A stretch of 64,000 nucleotides of DNA, from positions 186,001-250,000 of the forward strand of contig CAWHRE010000009.1 in the NCBI GenBank assembly GCA_963831705.1, in the 5' to 3' direction. Source of the DNA: DASQPR01 sp963831705 (lineage in GTDB: Bacteria; Actinomycetota; Actinomycetes; Mycobacteriales; Micromonosporaceae). Both the position numbers and the translations under genes were made by a program. Shown in pieces: positions 6,529-14,867 of the stretch (positions are counted from its first letter, which is position 1; every line of letters begins with the position of its first letter). Under the pieces are notes generated by a model. It searched no databases. It was not told where the DNA came from and worked only from the letters and a program-made list of their open reading frames with translations.

Positions 6529-8846
6529 CCGCATTGCCGCTGCTGTCCGAAACCCTTCCCACCGACCACTCCGCCGATGAGGATGCAGGACTCGGCTGCC
6601 TGGTCACGACGCGGGGAAATCTTCCACTCACGGCCGTCGACATCGATGCGCACATCACCGGGCTTCTCCACACCACGCGGGTACGCCAAACTTTCACCAA
6701 CCCGCACGACGAGCCGCTGGAAGCGACGTACATCTTCCCGCTCCCCGATCGTGCCGCGGTGACCGCATTCCGGATGGAGGTCGGCGACCGCGTGATCGAA
6801 GGCTTGCTTCAGGAACGGGCCGAAGCACGCCGCGGCTACGACGAGGCGATCTCGCAGGGGCGGCGCGCGGCCATCGCGGAGGAGGAGCGTCCGAACGTTT
6901 TCACGGTACGGGTCGGAAACCTCATCGCGGGCGACGTGGCCACCGTCGAGTTGATGCTGGTGGGGCCACTCGCGTTGGACTCCGGCGAGGCAACCTGGCG
7001 CTTTCCGCTGGTCGTTGCACCTCGTTACATCCCGGGTGCACCGTTGCCCGGCGCGTCGGTCGGCGACGGTACCGCGCTCGACACCGACGCCGTACCGGAC
7101 GCCTCGCGCATCACGCCGCCCGTACTGCTACCGGGTTTCCCGAACCCGGTCCGGCTCGGCGTACGGATCGAGGTGGACTCGGCCGGGCTGCCGGTCGGCG
7201 GTCTTCGATCGAGCCTGCCGGCCGACATCGACGGTTCGGTCATCACGATCCGGCCCGGCCAGCGGCTGGACCGTGATCTCGTGATTCGCTTCGACATCGG
7301 CGCCGAGACGATCGGCTCGTCGCTGGTGATCGAGGACGGTACGTTCGCGCTCACGCTCGTCCCGCCGGCCCGCGCCGCCGGTACGGCGAAACCGCGCGAC
7401 CTCGTGTTCGTCCTGGACCGATCCGGCAGCATGCAGGGCTGGAAGATGACGGCGGCCCGGCGCGCGGTGGCCCGCATGATCGACACGCTCGGAGGCGCCG
7501 ATCGGTTCGCGGTCCTCGCGTTCGACGACCGGGTCGAGACACCATCCACACTGGACCCCGGCCTCGTCGCGGCGACCGACCGGCAGCGGTTCAGGGCCGT
7601 CGAATACCTGGCCACGCTCGACGCGCGGGGCGGAACCGAGATGCTGGCGCCATTGCAGCAAGCGGTCGGATTGCTGGCCGGTAGCGATCTTGAGCGCGAG
7701 CGCGTACTCGTCCTCGCGACCGACGGCCAGGTCGGGAACGAGGACCAGATCCTCGGCGCGATCAGCTCGGATGTAGCCGATATTCGGATCTTCACGGTCG
7801 GCATCGATACCGCGGTCAACGACGCGTTCCTCCGCCGGGTCGCCGCGATCGGTGGCGGGAGCAGCGAGGTGGTCGAGTCCGAGGATCGGCTGGACGAGGT
7901 GATGGAGCGAATCCACCGGCGGATCAGCGCACCGGTACTCGGCAACATCAAGCTGCAGAGCCTGGGCGGCGAGATTCGCGACGTCACACCGGCGCGACTG
8001 CCTGCGCTCCACGAAGGGGCACCGCTGGTCGTACTCGGGAAAGCAACCGATGAATCGGCTGCCGCGCTCCGCGTTACCGGGACCGACGCGGCCGGGCGGC
8101 CCTGGTCTGTTGATCTTGTGGCGCAGAAGCGCGGAAGTGCGGCGCTCACGCCGGTCTGGGCGCGTGCCCGCATCCGCGATCTCGAGGATGAGTACGTGGT
8201 TGCGTTCGGCAATGACGCGATCGAGCGCGAGATAGTCCGAACGTCGCTGGACGGCCACGTCCTGTCCCGATTCACCGCGTTCGTGGTCGTGGACGTCCGC
8301 GTGGTCACCGAGGGTGGAACGCCCCGAAAGGTGACGCAGCCGGTCGACGTGCCGGCCGGTTGGGACATGTTCGATGTTGCCTCGGACGTGAGCGGCGTGT
8401 ACCCGGCGAGGATGGCCGCCGGCGGCGGTTTCGGCGCTGCGATGGCACCGCCGATGCCCCAAGCCTCGGTCCCCGCAGCAGCGTCCATGCCGCGTCCGTC
8501 GGCGATGCTGCGCCCCTCGGTCAAGCGATCTGCCGGCCGCCCGGGCGGTGCGGTTCGCGGTCGCGAGCCCGAGATGCGAAAGGAAGCGCCGGTCGACCTC
8601 ACACCGTACCGGCGGCGGGCGGCAGACCTGGCCGAACGCGTGACGCGAAACGAACTCGACGCGGATGGTCTTCGCCGGGCCCTCGTCGACTTGGTCGATG
8701 ACCTGCGTTCGATCGGTGCCGCCGACGTAGACCTGGCCGAGCTGGTCAAGCTGATCGCGAACCTCGACGAAGGACGGTGGACGCTGGACCCGTTGTACGC
8801 GTTCGCCGGAACGCCGCGTGAGAAGCGAGCGTTCTGGAAGCGCTGA
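6525..8846 (+). CDS. VIT and von Willebrand factor A domain protein
   Basis: 773 residues. A VIT domain (about 25-150: HTTRVRQTFTNPHDEPLEAT, YIFPLPDRAAVTAFRM, GLLQERAEARRGYDEAISQG) precedes a VWA domain (about 290-460) with an intact MIDAS motif DRSGSM at about residue 298 and the later LATDGQVGNE. A Met/Pro/Ala-rich linker (about 630-690) and a helical C-terminus follow. There is no signal peptide, so the protein is probably cytoplasmic. Bacterial VIT-VWA proteins bind metal and partner proteins; the role here is unknown. It is translationally coupled to the MerR gene. A relic of a MoxR ATPase, the usual partner class for VWA proteins, lies just upstream of the regulator. Confidence 0.9.
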   Translation: MTALPLLSETLPTDHSADEDAGLGCLVTTRGNLPLTAVDIDAHITGLLHTTRVRQTFTNPHDEPLEATYIFPLPDRAAVTAFRMEVGDRVIEGLLQERAEARRGYDEAISQGRRAAIAEEERPNVFTVRVGNLIAGDVATVELMLVGPLALDSGEATWRFPLVVAPRYIPGAPLPGASVGDGTALDTDAVPDASRITPPVLLPGFPNPVRLGVRIEVDSAGLPVGGLRSSLPADIDGSVITIRPGQRLDRDLVIRFDIGAETIGSSLVIEDGTFALTLVPPARAAGTAKPRDLVFVLDRSGSMQGWKMTAARRAVARMIDTLGGADRFAVLAFDDRVETPSTLDPGLVAATDRQRFRAVEYLATLDARGGTEMLAPLQQAVGLLAGSDLERERVLVLATDGQVGNEDQILGAISSDVADIRIFTVGIDTAVNDAFLRRVAAIGGGSSEVVESEDRLDEVMERIHRRISAPVLGNIKLQSLGGEIRDVTPARLPALHEGAPLVVLGKATDESAAALRVTGTDAAGRPWSVDLVAQKRGSAALTPVWARARIRDLEDEYVVAFGNDAIEREIVRTSLDGHVLSRFTAFVVVDVRVVTEGGTPRKVTQPVDVPAGWDMFDVASDVSGVYPARMAAGGGFGAAMAPPMPQASVPAAASMPRPSAMLRPSVKRSAGRPGGAVRGREPEMRKEAPVDLTPYRRRAADLAERVTRNELDADGLRRALVDLVDDLRSIGAADVDLAELVKLIANLDEGRWTLDPLYAFAGTPREKRAFWKR

Positions 8847-8902
8847 CGTCGTCGCCAGTCCGGGGATCAAACGATGTCCGGACCGGCGTGAACGTTTCGC
8901 CA

Positions 8903-8936
8903 GTGGCTGGCGCCGCGCGGGAGCGCCAGCCACAAT
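8903..8936 (+). promoter_or_regulatory. Inverted repeat and -10 box of the EACC1 gene
   Basis: A perfect 11-bp inverted repeat GTGGCTGGCGC / GCGCCAGCCAC with a 9-base spacer abuts the -10-like CACAAT (8931-8936). Seven bases separate the start of the spacer after this box from the ATG at 8943, so the transcript would start at or next to the start codon. The repeat may be an operator, or a terminator for the VWA gene upstream. Confidence 0.5.
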
Positions 8937-8942
8937 CTGTTC

Positions 8943-9323
8943 ATGACCACGGCATCCGATTTCCGTCTCGCCACGACATCCGAGCGCTTCGATCCGGACG
9001 ACGAACGCGTCGGCGAAGCCGAGCGCGAGTTGTGGAACGAATTGCAGGCCGAGACCGACGTGGCTCGGATCGAACACGAGCCGGCCGCGAATTCAAAGGG
9101 CTTCACCGAAACGCTGATCCTTAGCCTGATCACGCCGGTGACGATCAAGGCCGCGCTCGACTGCCTACGCGGCTGGCTGCGACGTGACCCGACCCGCGTG
9201 ATCGAGCTGACCCGGACCGTGAACGGCCGCGAAGAAAAGCTCGTCCTGCGCGGAACCGGCCTCACCGACGAGACGCTCGCGAAGTTCGCCGCAGCGCTGA
9301 ACAGTGGCGACTCCTCGAGGTGA
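8943..9323 (+). CDS. EACC1-like protein (effector-associated constant component 1)
   Basis: 126 residues: a charged N-terminal region (ELWNELQAETDVARIEHEP), a hydrophobic helix (about 52-70, FTETLILSLITPVTIKAALD), then CLRGWLRRDPTRVIELTRTV and NGREEKLVLRGTGLTDETL. This arrangement of helix, WLRR and beta-hairpin with a short amphipathic tail matches my recollection of EACC1, a constant small component of actinobacterial conflict systems with caspase, trypsin or phosphorylase effectors. The call rests on pattern memory and the neighbouring caspase gene. The gene shares a 24-base start-region sequence with that caspase gene and converges on the zinc-ribbon gene (gap 10 bases). Confidence 0.65.
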   Translation: MTTASDFRLATTSERFDPDDERVGEAERELWNELQAETDVARIEHEPAANSKGFTETLILSLITPVTIKAALDCLRGWLRRDPTRVIELTRTVNGREEKLVLRGTGLTDETLAKFAAALNSGDSSR

Positions 9324-9333
9324 GGTGCGCCGG

Positions 9334-10389
9334 TCAGCTGTGCGTCTTCTTCAGCTTTCCGGACACGAGTACTCCGTTCTCAACCGTGTACGGGCCCTCG
9401 AAGTAGAGCGTCGACCCGTCGGTGTGCTTCGCGGTGAGGTGCACCGTGACGACGTCACCGCTGACCGAGAGGATCGTGACCGTATCGAGAGCGGTCGTGT
9501 TGAATCCGGCCGCAAAACTGGCGTACGTACCGCCGAAGTTGCTGCCGCCCAGCGCCCAGGCGGTCCGATAGTCCTTGTTGTTGATCGCCGCGAAGTAGTT
9601 CGTGACAACGGTCCCCGGGTCGGTCGGAGGCGGCGAGGCCGACGCTGACTCGGATGCCGACTCCGACGGCGCGGCGGAAGCGCTTTCCGAGGGTGCGGCG
9701 CTTTCCGACGGAGCGGCGCTGGCGGACGGGGCAGCGCTGACCGATGGCGCCGGCGCGACCGACGGCTGGTCGGCAACCGGTGTCGTGACCACCGGCGGCG
9801 TTGACCGCGTACCACTCGGACTCTTGCCTTGCAGCAGCACAATCGCGCCGGCCACGGCGAGCAGCACGACGAAAGCGGCACCGGTGAGAATCCAGGTCCG
9901 CTTGGACCGGCCACCGGACTCCTGGATGGGGATCGGCTCGGATGACGACGGCCCGTACGGGCTGTGGGGCGGCCCGTACGCGTTCCCGCCGATCGAGACG
10001 GGTGGCGGTGGGGGCAGCGTCGGCACGGTCTGCACGGTGGGCGGCTCCACCGGCGGCGTTGCGACCGTCGGATCCGTGACCTCGTCGACTGGCGGCGCCG
10101 CGACGGCCGGATCAGTATCGGCTTCGGCCAAGGGAATAGGAGACGCCGACACCACCGGTGTCGTCGGCACCGATACGGTCGGCGGCTCCGGTACGGGCGA
10201 GTGGGCCGGCGTGATCGGCACCGTCACCGCGTCCGCCAGGGGCAGGCTCGACCCGCACTGCATGCAGTAGCGCAGCGACGGATCGGTGATCCGGTGACCA
10301 CACCGCCAACAGCCGGCCGCACCACATTGGACACACGCCCGCGGTGAAGCGGCCGTCGTTTGCGTCCGGCACTGCCAACAGACCGCCAC
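9334..10389 (-). CDS. Zinc-ribbon membrane protein with Pro/Ser-rich linkers and NTF2-like outer domain
   Basis: 351 residues. The first 50 carry several Cys pairs (CWQC, CVQC, CWRC, CMQC) forming two zinc ribbons. A Pro/Val/Thr-rich segment (about 55-160) leads to one transmembrane helix (WILTGAAFVVLLAVAGAIVL), then a low-complexity Ala/Ser/Glu/Pro stalk (about 195-255). The C-terminal domain (VVTNYFAAINNKDYRTAWAL, YFEGPYTVENGVLVSGKLKK) resembles NTF2-like or DUF4878-like extracytoplasmic domains. The zinc ribbons would face the cytoplasm. It is the last gene of a three-gene minus-strand unit with the phosphorylase-like and membrane-protein genes (45-base gap). Confidence 0.8.
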   Translation of the reverse strand: MAVCWQCRTQTTAASPRACVQCGAAGCWRCGHRITDPSLRYCMQCGSSLPLADAVTVPITPAHSPVPEPPTVSVPTTPVVSASPIPLAEADTDPAVAAPPVDEVTDPTVATPPVEPPTVQTVPTLPPPPPVSIGGNAYGPPHSPYGPSSSEPIPIQESGGRSKRTWILTGAAFVVLLAVAGAIVLLQGKSPSGTRSTPPVVTTPVADQPSVAPAPSVSAAPSASAAPSESAAPSESASAAPSESASESASASPPPTDPGTVVTNYFAAINNKDYRTAWALGGSNFGGTYASFAAGFNTTALDTVTILSVSGDVVTVHLTAKHTDGSTLYFEGPYTVENGVLVSGKLKKTHS

Positions 10390-10434
10390 GCTACTTACCC
10401 CCTCGTACGGCCGGACGGAACCCGGCCAAGACCG

Positions 10435-11376
10435 TCATGACTTGCTACTGCCCGCAACGTCGCTACCCGCGATAAAGGGTAGGAGGAGATCGAATATCTG
10501 CGCTGCCCGCCGAGCCGCGATCACGTGATAGGCGTCGTCCTTGATTTCGTCGGCATGATCCGAGATCCCCCGTACGGTGAACCACCCGTACGCCGCCGGA
10601 TGCGACGCGAGCCGCTCCTGGAACGCCTGCCCGACGCCGCCGGCCTCGGTCTCGACCGCGAGCGTCTTGTCGTTGTAGGCCATCAGGTATTGCCGAACGG
10701 TCGAGTCGCCGTGCGCGATCACCGCTTCGCCGGATCCGACCGGACCCCGGAACACGCGGAATCCGACCGGGCGCCCCCGACCGGGCGCCAGCAGATCGCA
10801 CGGTTCGCCGTGGACCTGAAAGAAGTCGTTGATCATCCGCAGCGCAGGCCCGGTCATCCGCTGCGACGTGCCGCGACGCCGAATCTCGTCGGCAGTCTCT
10901 TTGCGGGCGTCGTAGTAGATCACCTCGTCGCTGATCACGACGTCACCGAGCTGCACATCCTTGTGGATGCCACCGGCGATCCCGACCAGCAGGACAACCT
11001 TCGGCTTGCAGTGCTGCCACAGCTGCTCGTACGCGGCGACGGCCGACCGCTGACCACGATCCGTCGTCTGCATGGCGACGACCTTCACGACTCGATCGCC
11101 GACCAACCGCGACGCGACGTGGAATACGTGTCCGCCGTCCTCGCGAACCGCCTGGTACGTCGGCGACTTCTTGAGCACGTCGACGACGGCCGCGATCTCC
11201 TCGCTCAGCACCGTGATGACGCCGACGTCAGCGCGCTCTCGTTCGTCCGCCTCGTCCGGCGCCGGCATGGCGGCCGTGTACGTGGTAGCGGACGCGTTTG
11301 GACCGATCGCGTTGCCGTTGCCGATCGTGATGCTGCCGCCGCCGATGTTCGAGACCCCGTTGTTCGTGGACATCAC
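10435..11376 (-). CDS. Nucleoside phosphorylase / MTAN-fold protein with N-terminal Asn/Gly motif
   Basis: 313 residues from GTG 11376; ATG 11373 is equally possible. Residues about 45-305 are a phosphorylase superfamily (PNP/UDP, MTA/SAH nucleosidase) domain: ADVGVITVLSEEIAAV, VVLLVGIAGGIHKDVQLGDV, LAVETEAGGVGQAFQE and VRGISDHADE with the usual catalytic Asp. The N-terminal 27 residues (NNGVSN, IGGGSITIGNGNAIGPNAS) are not part of the enzyme and match the C-terminus of the upstream-encoded membrane protein. Phosphorylase domains with such tags occur as toxic effectors cleaving nucleosides or nucleotides, so an effector role is inferred. The start overlaps the stop of the membrane-protein gene. 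Confidence 0.85.
   Translation of the reverse strand: MMSTNNGVSNIGGGSITIGNGNAIGPNASATTYTAAMPAPDEADERERADVGVITVLSEEIAAVVDVLKKSPTYQAVREDGGHVFHVASRLVGDRVVKVVAMQTTDRGQRSAVAAYEQLWQHCKPKVVLLVGIAGGIHKDVQLGDVVISDEVIYYDARKETADEIRRRGTSQRMTGPALRMINDFFQVHGEPCDLLAPGRGRPVGFRVFRGPVGSGEAVIAHGDSTVRQYLMAYNDKTLAVETEAGGVGQAFQERLASHPAAYGWFTVRGISDHADEIKDDAYHVIAARRAAQIFDLLLPFIAGSDVAGSSKS
11293..11364 (-). other. Asn/Gly-rich motif, N-terminal copy (in phosphorylase-like protein)
   Basis: Encodes NNGVSNIGGG followed by SITIGNGNAIGPNA. Aligned with the copy at 11402-11477, 13 of 24 positions are identical (pattern NNG-x-x-N-x-G-x-G, four free positions, G-x-GNA-x-GP-x-A). Short, Gly/Asn-rich, hydrophobic-alternating segments at effector N-termini recall bacterial amyloid signalling motifs. 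Confidence 0.6.
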
Positions 11377-13130
11377 GGCGTCGGGCTCGTCGGGGCACCA
11401 GCCTGCGCGCTCGGGCCGACCGCATTGCCATCGCCCATGCTGAAATTGCCGGTTCCGAGGTTCAACGCGCCGTTGTTCAGGATGTTGAATGCGCGGGCGC
11501 GGAGTTCCGAGGTGTCGACGCCATGCATCTCCATGAAGTCCGTGACGTCGGCGAGGATCCGGCGCTCGATGATCCGCGAATACTTGGTCACGTCATGGTT
11601 GTGCAGCGAGTGCTCGAACAACGGCGCGGAGCCCATCTCACGAACGCTGACGCGTGCGCCGTAATCGTACCCGCGCCGGAACGAGCCGGACGCCACGTTC
11701 GCGCTGTGAGCGATCTTGTCCAGCAGGATGCGGACGAGGTTGATCGGTGCGTTGCCGACGATCCGGGGAGTGTTCGCAAGTCCGCGAACCACGGCACGCA
11801 GGCGCGCTGCCGTACCGGTGTTCTTCTCGTCATCGACGACCCGGAACCCGTCGCGGCACGGCGGCAGCGCCCAGGTCGACATCTCCAGATACAGCGTCTG
11901 GCCCTGGAGAGCGAACGTCGCGTACACGCTCGTGACGAGTTGGCCGCGCCACGACACGACGCGGCAGGCGAGGTAGTGCCGAGCCGGTGCGCTGGGGTTC
12001 CGGATGATGTCCTCGATGTCGCGCTGCGGCAGCTGCGGGCTGAGGCTGCCGACCTCTGTCCCGGCGAGGAAAACCTGGTCTTCCACGATCAGCCGGGGAA
12101 TCCGGTGCTCGGCGTCGGGCGCGTCGGCCACGCGGCGCAGGCGCGTCGCGACGTAGTCGGACAGCTCGATCGCCGTGAACGGCGGATCCGCGAATTCGCG
12201 CGTGCTTTCCGGCTCCGGCTTCACCGGGTTCACCGCCGGCTTGATCAGACGTAGCGCGGATCCCCACTTGGTGACCGGCTCGCCCGATCCGACGAACGGG
12301 AACGTGCCGGAGTACACGACGACGTTGCCGGCCTCCTGGGTGCGGATCTCGTTCATCCGCAGCGTCGAAGGCTGCGGCGTCAGATCTCGATCCGGAGCCA
12401 ACGTTTCGAGTTGCAGCTGCCGCCAGTACTCGGTGCCGATCGTCGCGCCGAAGACCGCCGCGAACAACAGGATGCCGAGGATGATCCCGAGGATCTCCGC
12501 GATGCCCATCCCGGTCGAGGTGCCGACCGAAACGGAGCCGTCGTTCCCGCCGCCTCCCCCGCCGTCGAGCGAATTCTTCGCTGCCGCCGCGGCAATGGTC
12601 ACGATCGTGAAGACGAGGAACGCGATCACCACACCGCTGATCAGGAACACCCCGGTCGCACGGACGGCCAGGCGCAAACCGGCGCCCGGACGAAGCCTTC
12701 GGCGTTCGCCGGATCGGATCTGCGCGACCACGTCCCGGACCAACCGATAGACCGAAACGAAGTACTGCAGAACCGCGAGCGCGATGACCATGATGATCAG
12801 CGCGGGGATGCCGACCACCGTGATCAGCGACACGAAGATCGCCGAGACGATCACGATGTCGCGAATCATGCTCGCCTTGCGCGACTTGAGGCAGTGCCCC
12901 AATACCGTGGTCAGGTCGAAACCGTACGACGGTGCGACGAGGCGCTTCGGTTGGTGGTAAACCTCGACGATCGAGCTGCGACAGAACTCCTCGTCGACGT
13001 AGGCACCGGCGCTGAGGTGTCGCGTTGCCGCAATCGGCGGTGCATTTTCGATTGCTGCGACGAATGTGCCGACCGTCGGCTGCCGTGGGATCGGCGCGCT
13101 GGACTGGTCAACATCGAGATACCGGGTCAT
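11373..13130 (-). CDS. Membrane protein with three hydrophobic segments and C-terminal Asn/Gly motif
   Basis: 585 residues, family not recognised. A soluble N-terminus (about 1-85) precedes a long hydrophobic hairpin (about 88-128, IVIVSAIFVSLITVVGIPAL onward), a second segment (about 155-185, VFLISGVVIAFLVFTIVTIA), a Gly/Asn-rich loop and a third (about 208-232, ILGIILGILLFAAVFG). The C-terminal 350 residues are cytoplasmic-looking and hold recognisable pieces such as RHYLACRVVSWRGQLVTSV. The last 35 residues (ILNNGALNLGTG, NFSMGDGNAVGPSA) copy the N-terminal motif of the phosphorylase-like protein whose gene overlaps its stop. It may be a membrane sensor or pore partner. It is divergent from the caspase gene. 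Confidence 0.75.
   Translation of the reverse strand: MTRYLDVDQSSAPIPRQPTVGTFVAAIENAPPIAATRHLSAGAYVDEEFCRSSIVEVYHQPKRLVAPSYGFDLTTVLGHCLKSRKASMIRDIVIVSAIFVSLITVVGIPALIIMVIALAVLQYFVSVYRLVRDVVAQIRSGERRRLRPGAGLRLAVRATGVFLISGVVIAFLVFTIVTIAAAAAKNSLDGGGGGGNDGSVSVGTSTGMGIAEILGIILGILLFAAVFGATIGTEYWRQLQLETLAPDRDLTPQPSTLRMNEIRTQEAGNVVVYSGTFPFVGSGEPVTKWGSALRLIKPAVNPVKPEPESTREFADPPFTAIELSDYVATRLRRVADAPDAEHRIPRLIVEDQVFLAGTEVGSLSPQLPQRDIEDIIRNPSAPARHYLACRVVSWRGQLVTSVYATFALQGQTLYLEMSTWALPPCRDGFRVVDDEKNTGTAARLRAVVRGLANTPRIVGNAPINLVRILLDKIAHSANVASGSFRRGYDYGARVSVREMGSAPLFEHSLHNHDVTKYSRIIERRILADVTDFMEMHGVDTSELRARAFNILNNGALNLGTGNFSMGDGNAVGPSAQAGAPTSPTP
11402..11477 (-). other. Asn/Gly-rich motif, C-terminal copy (in membrane protein)
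   Basis: Encodes NNGALNLGTG followed by NFSMGDGNAVGPSA, near the C-terminus of the membrane protein. It shares 13 of 24 positions with the N-terminal copy in the adjacent phosphorylase gene; the two copies lie about 40 bases apart in the DNA. Confidence 0.6.
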
Positions 13131-13466
13131 GTACCTGCTCCATGATTCGAAGGGTTGTGCTCCACACCGGACTCCGATGACGCAAGGGTAGAAGTTTCTG
13201 AATCGATTGTGATCAACCGAGCCGCCCTGAACAGTGTCCGAGACGCCGTGTCAATTGGCCGTGTCGTACCCGTAGGTTCATCCGCATCGCCGCGAGCCGA
13301 GTGGAATCGATCCCCCCTCACCCAGCTCGCGACGACGACGTTCCCCCATGTATTCCCCCGTGAATGCAGTGTGGAACAGCTCTCTACCGGAACTCTGACG
13401 GTCATCTACCGACGTACGTCCGATCAACGGTTGGCCAGACTCGGTCCGGCCGTCCACAATCTGCTC
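13131..13466. promoter_or_regulatory. Divergent intergenic region, with leaderless caspase promoter
   Basis: 336 bases between the divergent membrane-protein and caspase genes. On the plus strand, TTGGCC (13431-13436) and CACAAT (13455-13460), spaced by 18 bases, form a plausible promoter ending 6 bases before ATG 13467. The 24 bases from CCACAATCTG through the start codon match those of the EACC1 gene at all but two positions. An open frame extends through the region but carries no start with a ribosome site. Confidence 0.55.
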
Positions 13467-14867
13467 ATGACCATGGCTCGGCGCTATCGCGCGATCCTGA
13501 TCGGCAACTCACGGTTCGCTCAGGAACCACGACTGTCCGATCTGGAGGGTCCGACGAACGACTTGCCACTGATGATCTCGGCACTCACGGACGAACGGCG
13601 CGGCCTTTTTCACCCGGAAGACGTAGCGCGCCTGTCCGAGCGCCGGGTTCAGGAGATGCGTGAGGAGATCGAAGAGTTCTTCGCGAACGCGACCCGCGAC
13701 GATGTTTTGGTGTTCTACTACAGCGGCCACGGCGTACGCAGCGCGGGAAACCAGCTGTTCCTTTGTGCAGCCGACAGCAATCTTGCGAGGCTGAACTCGA
13801 CCGCGATCGGGTCGCGCTGGCTGAACGATGCGATGGCCGATTCGGCCGCGCGGACCATCGTGATCGTGCTCGACTGCTGCCACAGCGGCGCGTTCAAGAA
13901 CGCCGACATCGCCGCGCCGCTCGCCGGCCTCGGTCGGTTCGTATTGACCAGCTCGCGCGCTGCCCAATTGACGCCGGACACCGTGGATCGCAACGCGCCG
14001 AGCGTGTTCACCGGGCATTTGACCGCCGGACTGGCCGGCGCCGGAGCCGTACGCACCATCCACGACCTTTACCAGTACGTGCATCGCCAGATGTCCGGCT
14101 ACGGCTCGGCCGAGCCCCAGTTCCACACCGAGGGCTCCGGCGAGCTGCTGATCACACGAGGTGATCAGCCCGAAGTGGCCCGGGCGGCTCAGTTGACGCT
14201 GTCGTCGACCGCGATTCGTTTCCCGACACCGATCCCTCAGGGCACCACGCCGCCGGTTCGGCGCATCTTCGTGCACACCGACTCGACCGACTGGGTCGCC
14301 GACTCGCCCGTCGATTGGGTACGCATCACGAGCGCCGAGGGCTTCTTCGACGTCATCCTCGATCCACCGATCGGCTCCCACGTCGCGTATATCTACGTGC
14401 ACGATCGCGCTACGGGGTCGGTGGCCGAACTGCCTATCGAAGTCATCGTGTCAGCGGCCGCTGACGATGAGCCCGGCTGGTCGCCTTCTCAAATGACGCA
14501 GATCAGACACCCAATCCAGGATTGGATCAAGGCATCTCCGGTCCCCGGCCTGGAGACCGTCCCAACGCCCGCAACGTGGGAGTGGGCGATATCGAAGACT
14601 CGGCTCAGTGCGACGGAGGCAGTGAGCGCCGTGGTCCTGGAACGCAACGCTGTGGTCGCGGTCTTCACCGACGAGGGTATTCATGTATTGGGACGTACGG
14701 GACTGTCGTGCCGATATGCAGATCTTCCGAGGTCCACGGTGTCGAATCCGTCGCCCGGTCGGATCGCGTTCGACGGCGGACGTCCCTACCGTGTCGGCGA
14801 GGAGAACGCGGCTCCACTTGCCGACATGCTCAACGGGTTCGCTGACTACATCAATCGACACATCTGA
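13467..14867 (+). CDS. Caspase-family (C14) protease
   Basis: 466 residues from ATG 13467 (or 13473). The caspase fold begins RYRAILIGNSRF. It has the catalytic His in VLVFYYSGHGVR (His about 88) and the catalytic Cys in VIVLDCCHSGAF (Cys about 138), so the dyad is intact. The domain ends near FHTEGSGELLITRG (about 235). The C-terminal half has an all-beta, Ig-like section (FVHTDSTDWVADSPVDWVRI, AYIYVHDRATGSVAELPIEV) and a final unclassified domain (about 345-466). Bacterial caspases of this type act in conflict and programmed-death systems. The neighbouring EACC1-like gene shares its start-region sequence. The nearby phosphorylase and membrane protein may be targets or co-effectors. Confidence 0.9.
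   Translation: MTMARRYRAILIGNSRFAQEPRLSDLEGPTNDLPLMISALTDERRGLFHPEDVARLSERRVQEMREEIEEFFANATRDDVLVFYYSGHGVRSAGNQLFLCAADSNLARLNSTAIGSRWLNDAMADSAARTIVIVLDCCHSGAFKNADIAAPLAGLGRFVLTSSRAAQLTPDTVDRNAPSVFTGHLTAGLAGAGAVRTIHDLYQYVHRQMSGYGSAEPQFHTEGSGELLITRGDQPEVARAAQLTLSSTAIRFPTPIPQGTTPPVRRIFVHTDSTDWVADSPVDWVRITSAEGFFDVILDPPIGSHVAYIYVHDRATGSVAELPIEVIVSAAADDEPGWSPSQMTQIRHPIQDWIKASPVPGLETVPTPATWEWAISKTRLSATEAVSAVVLERNAVVAVFTDEGIHVLGRTGLSCRYADLPRSTVSNPSPGRIAFDGGRPYRVGEENAAPLADMLNGFADYINRHI

Noticed and set aside
13155..13466. N-terminal extension of the caspase gene
   Set aside because: No ribosome site; the sequence before MTMARRYRAILIG has no caspase homology and a leaderless promoter ends at ATG 13467.
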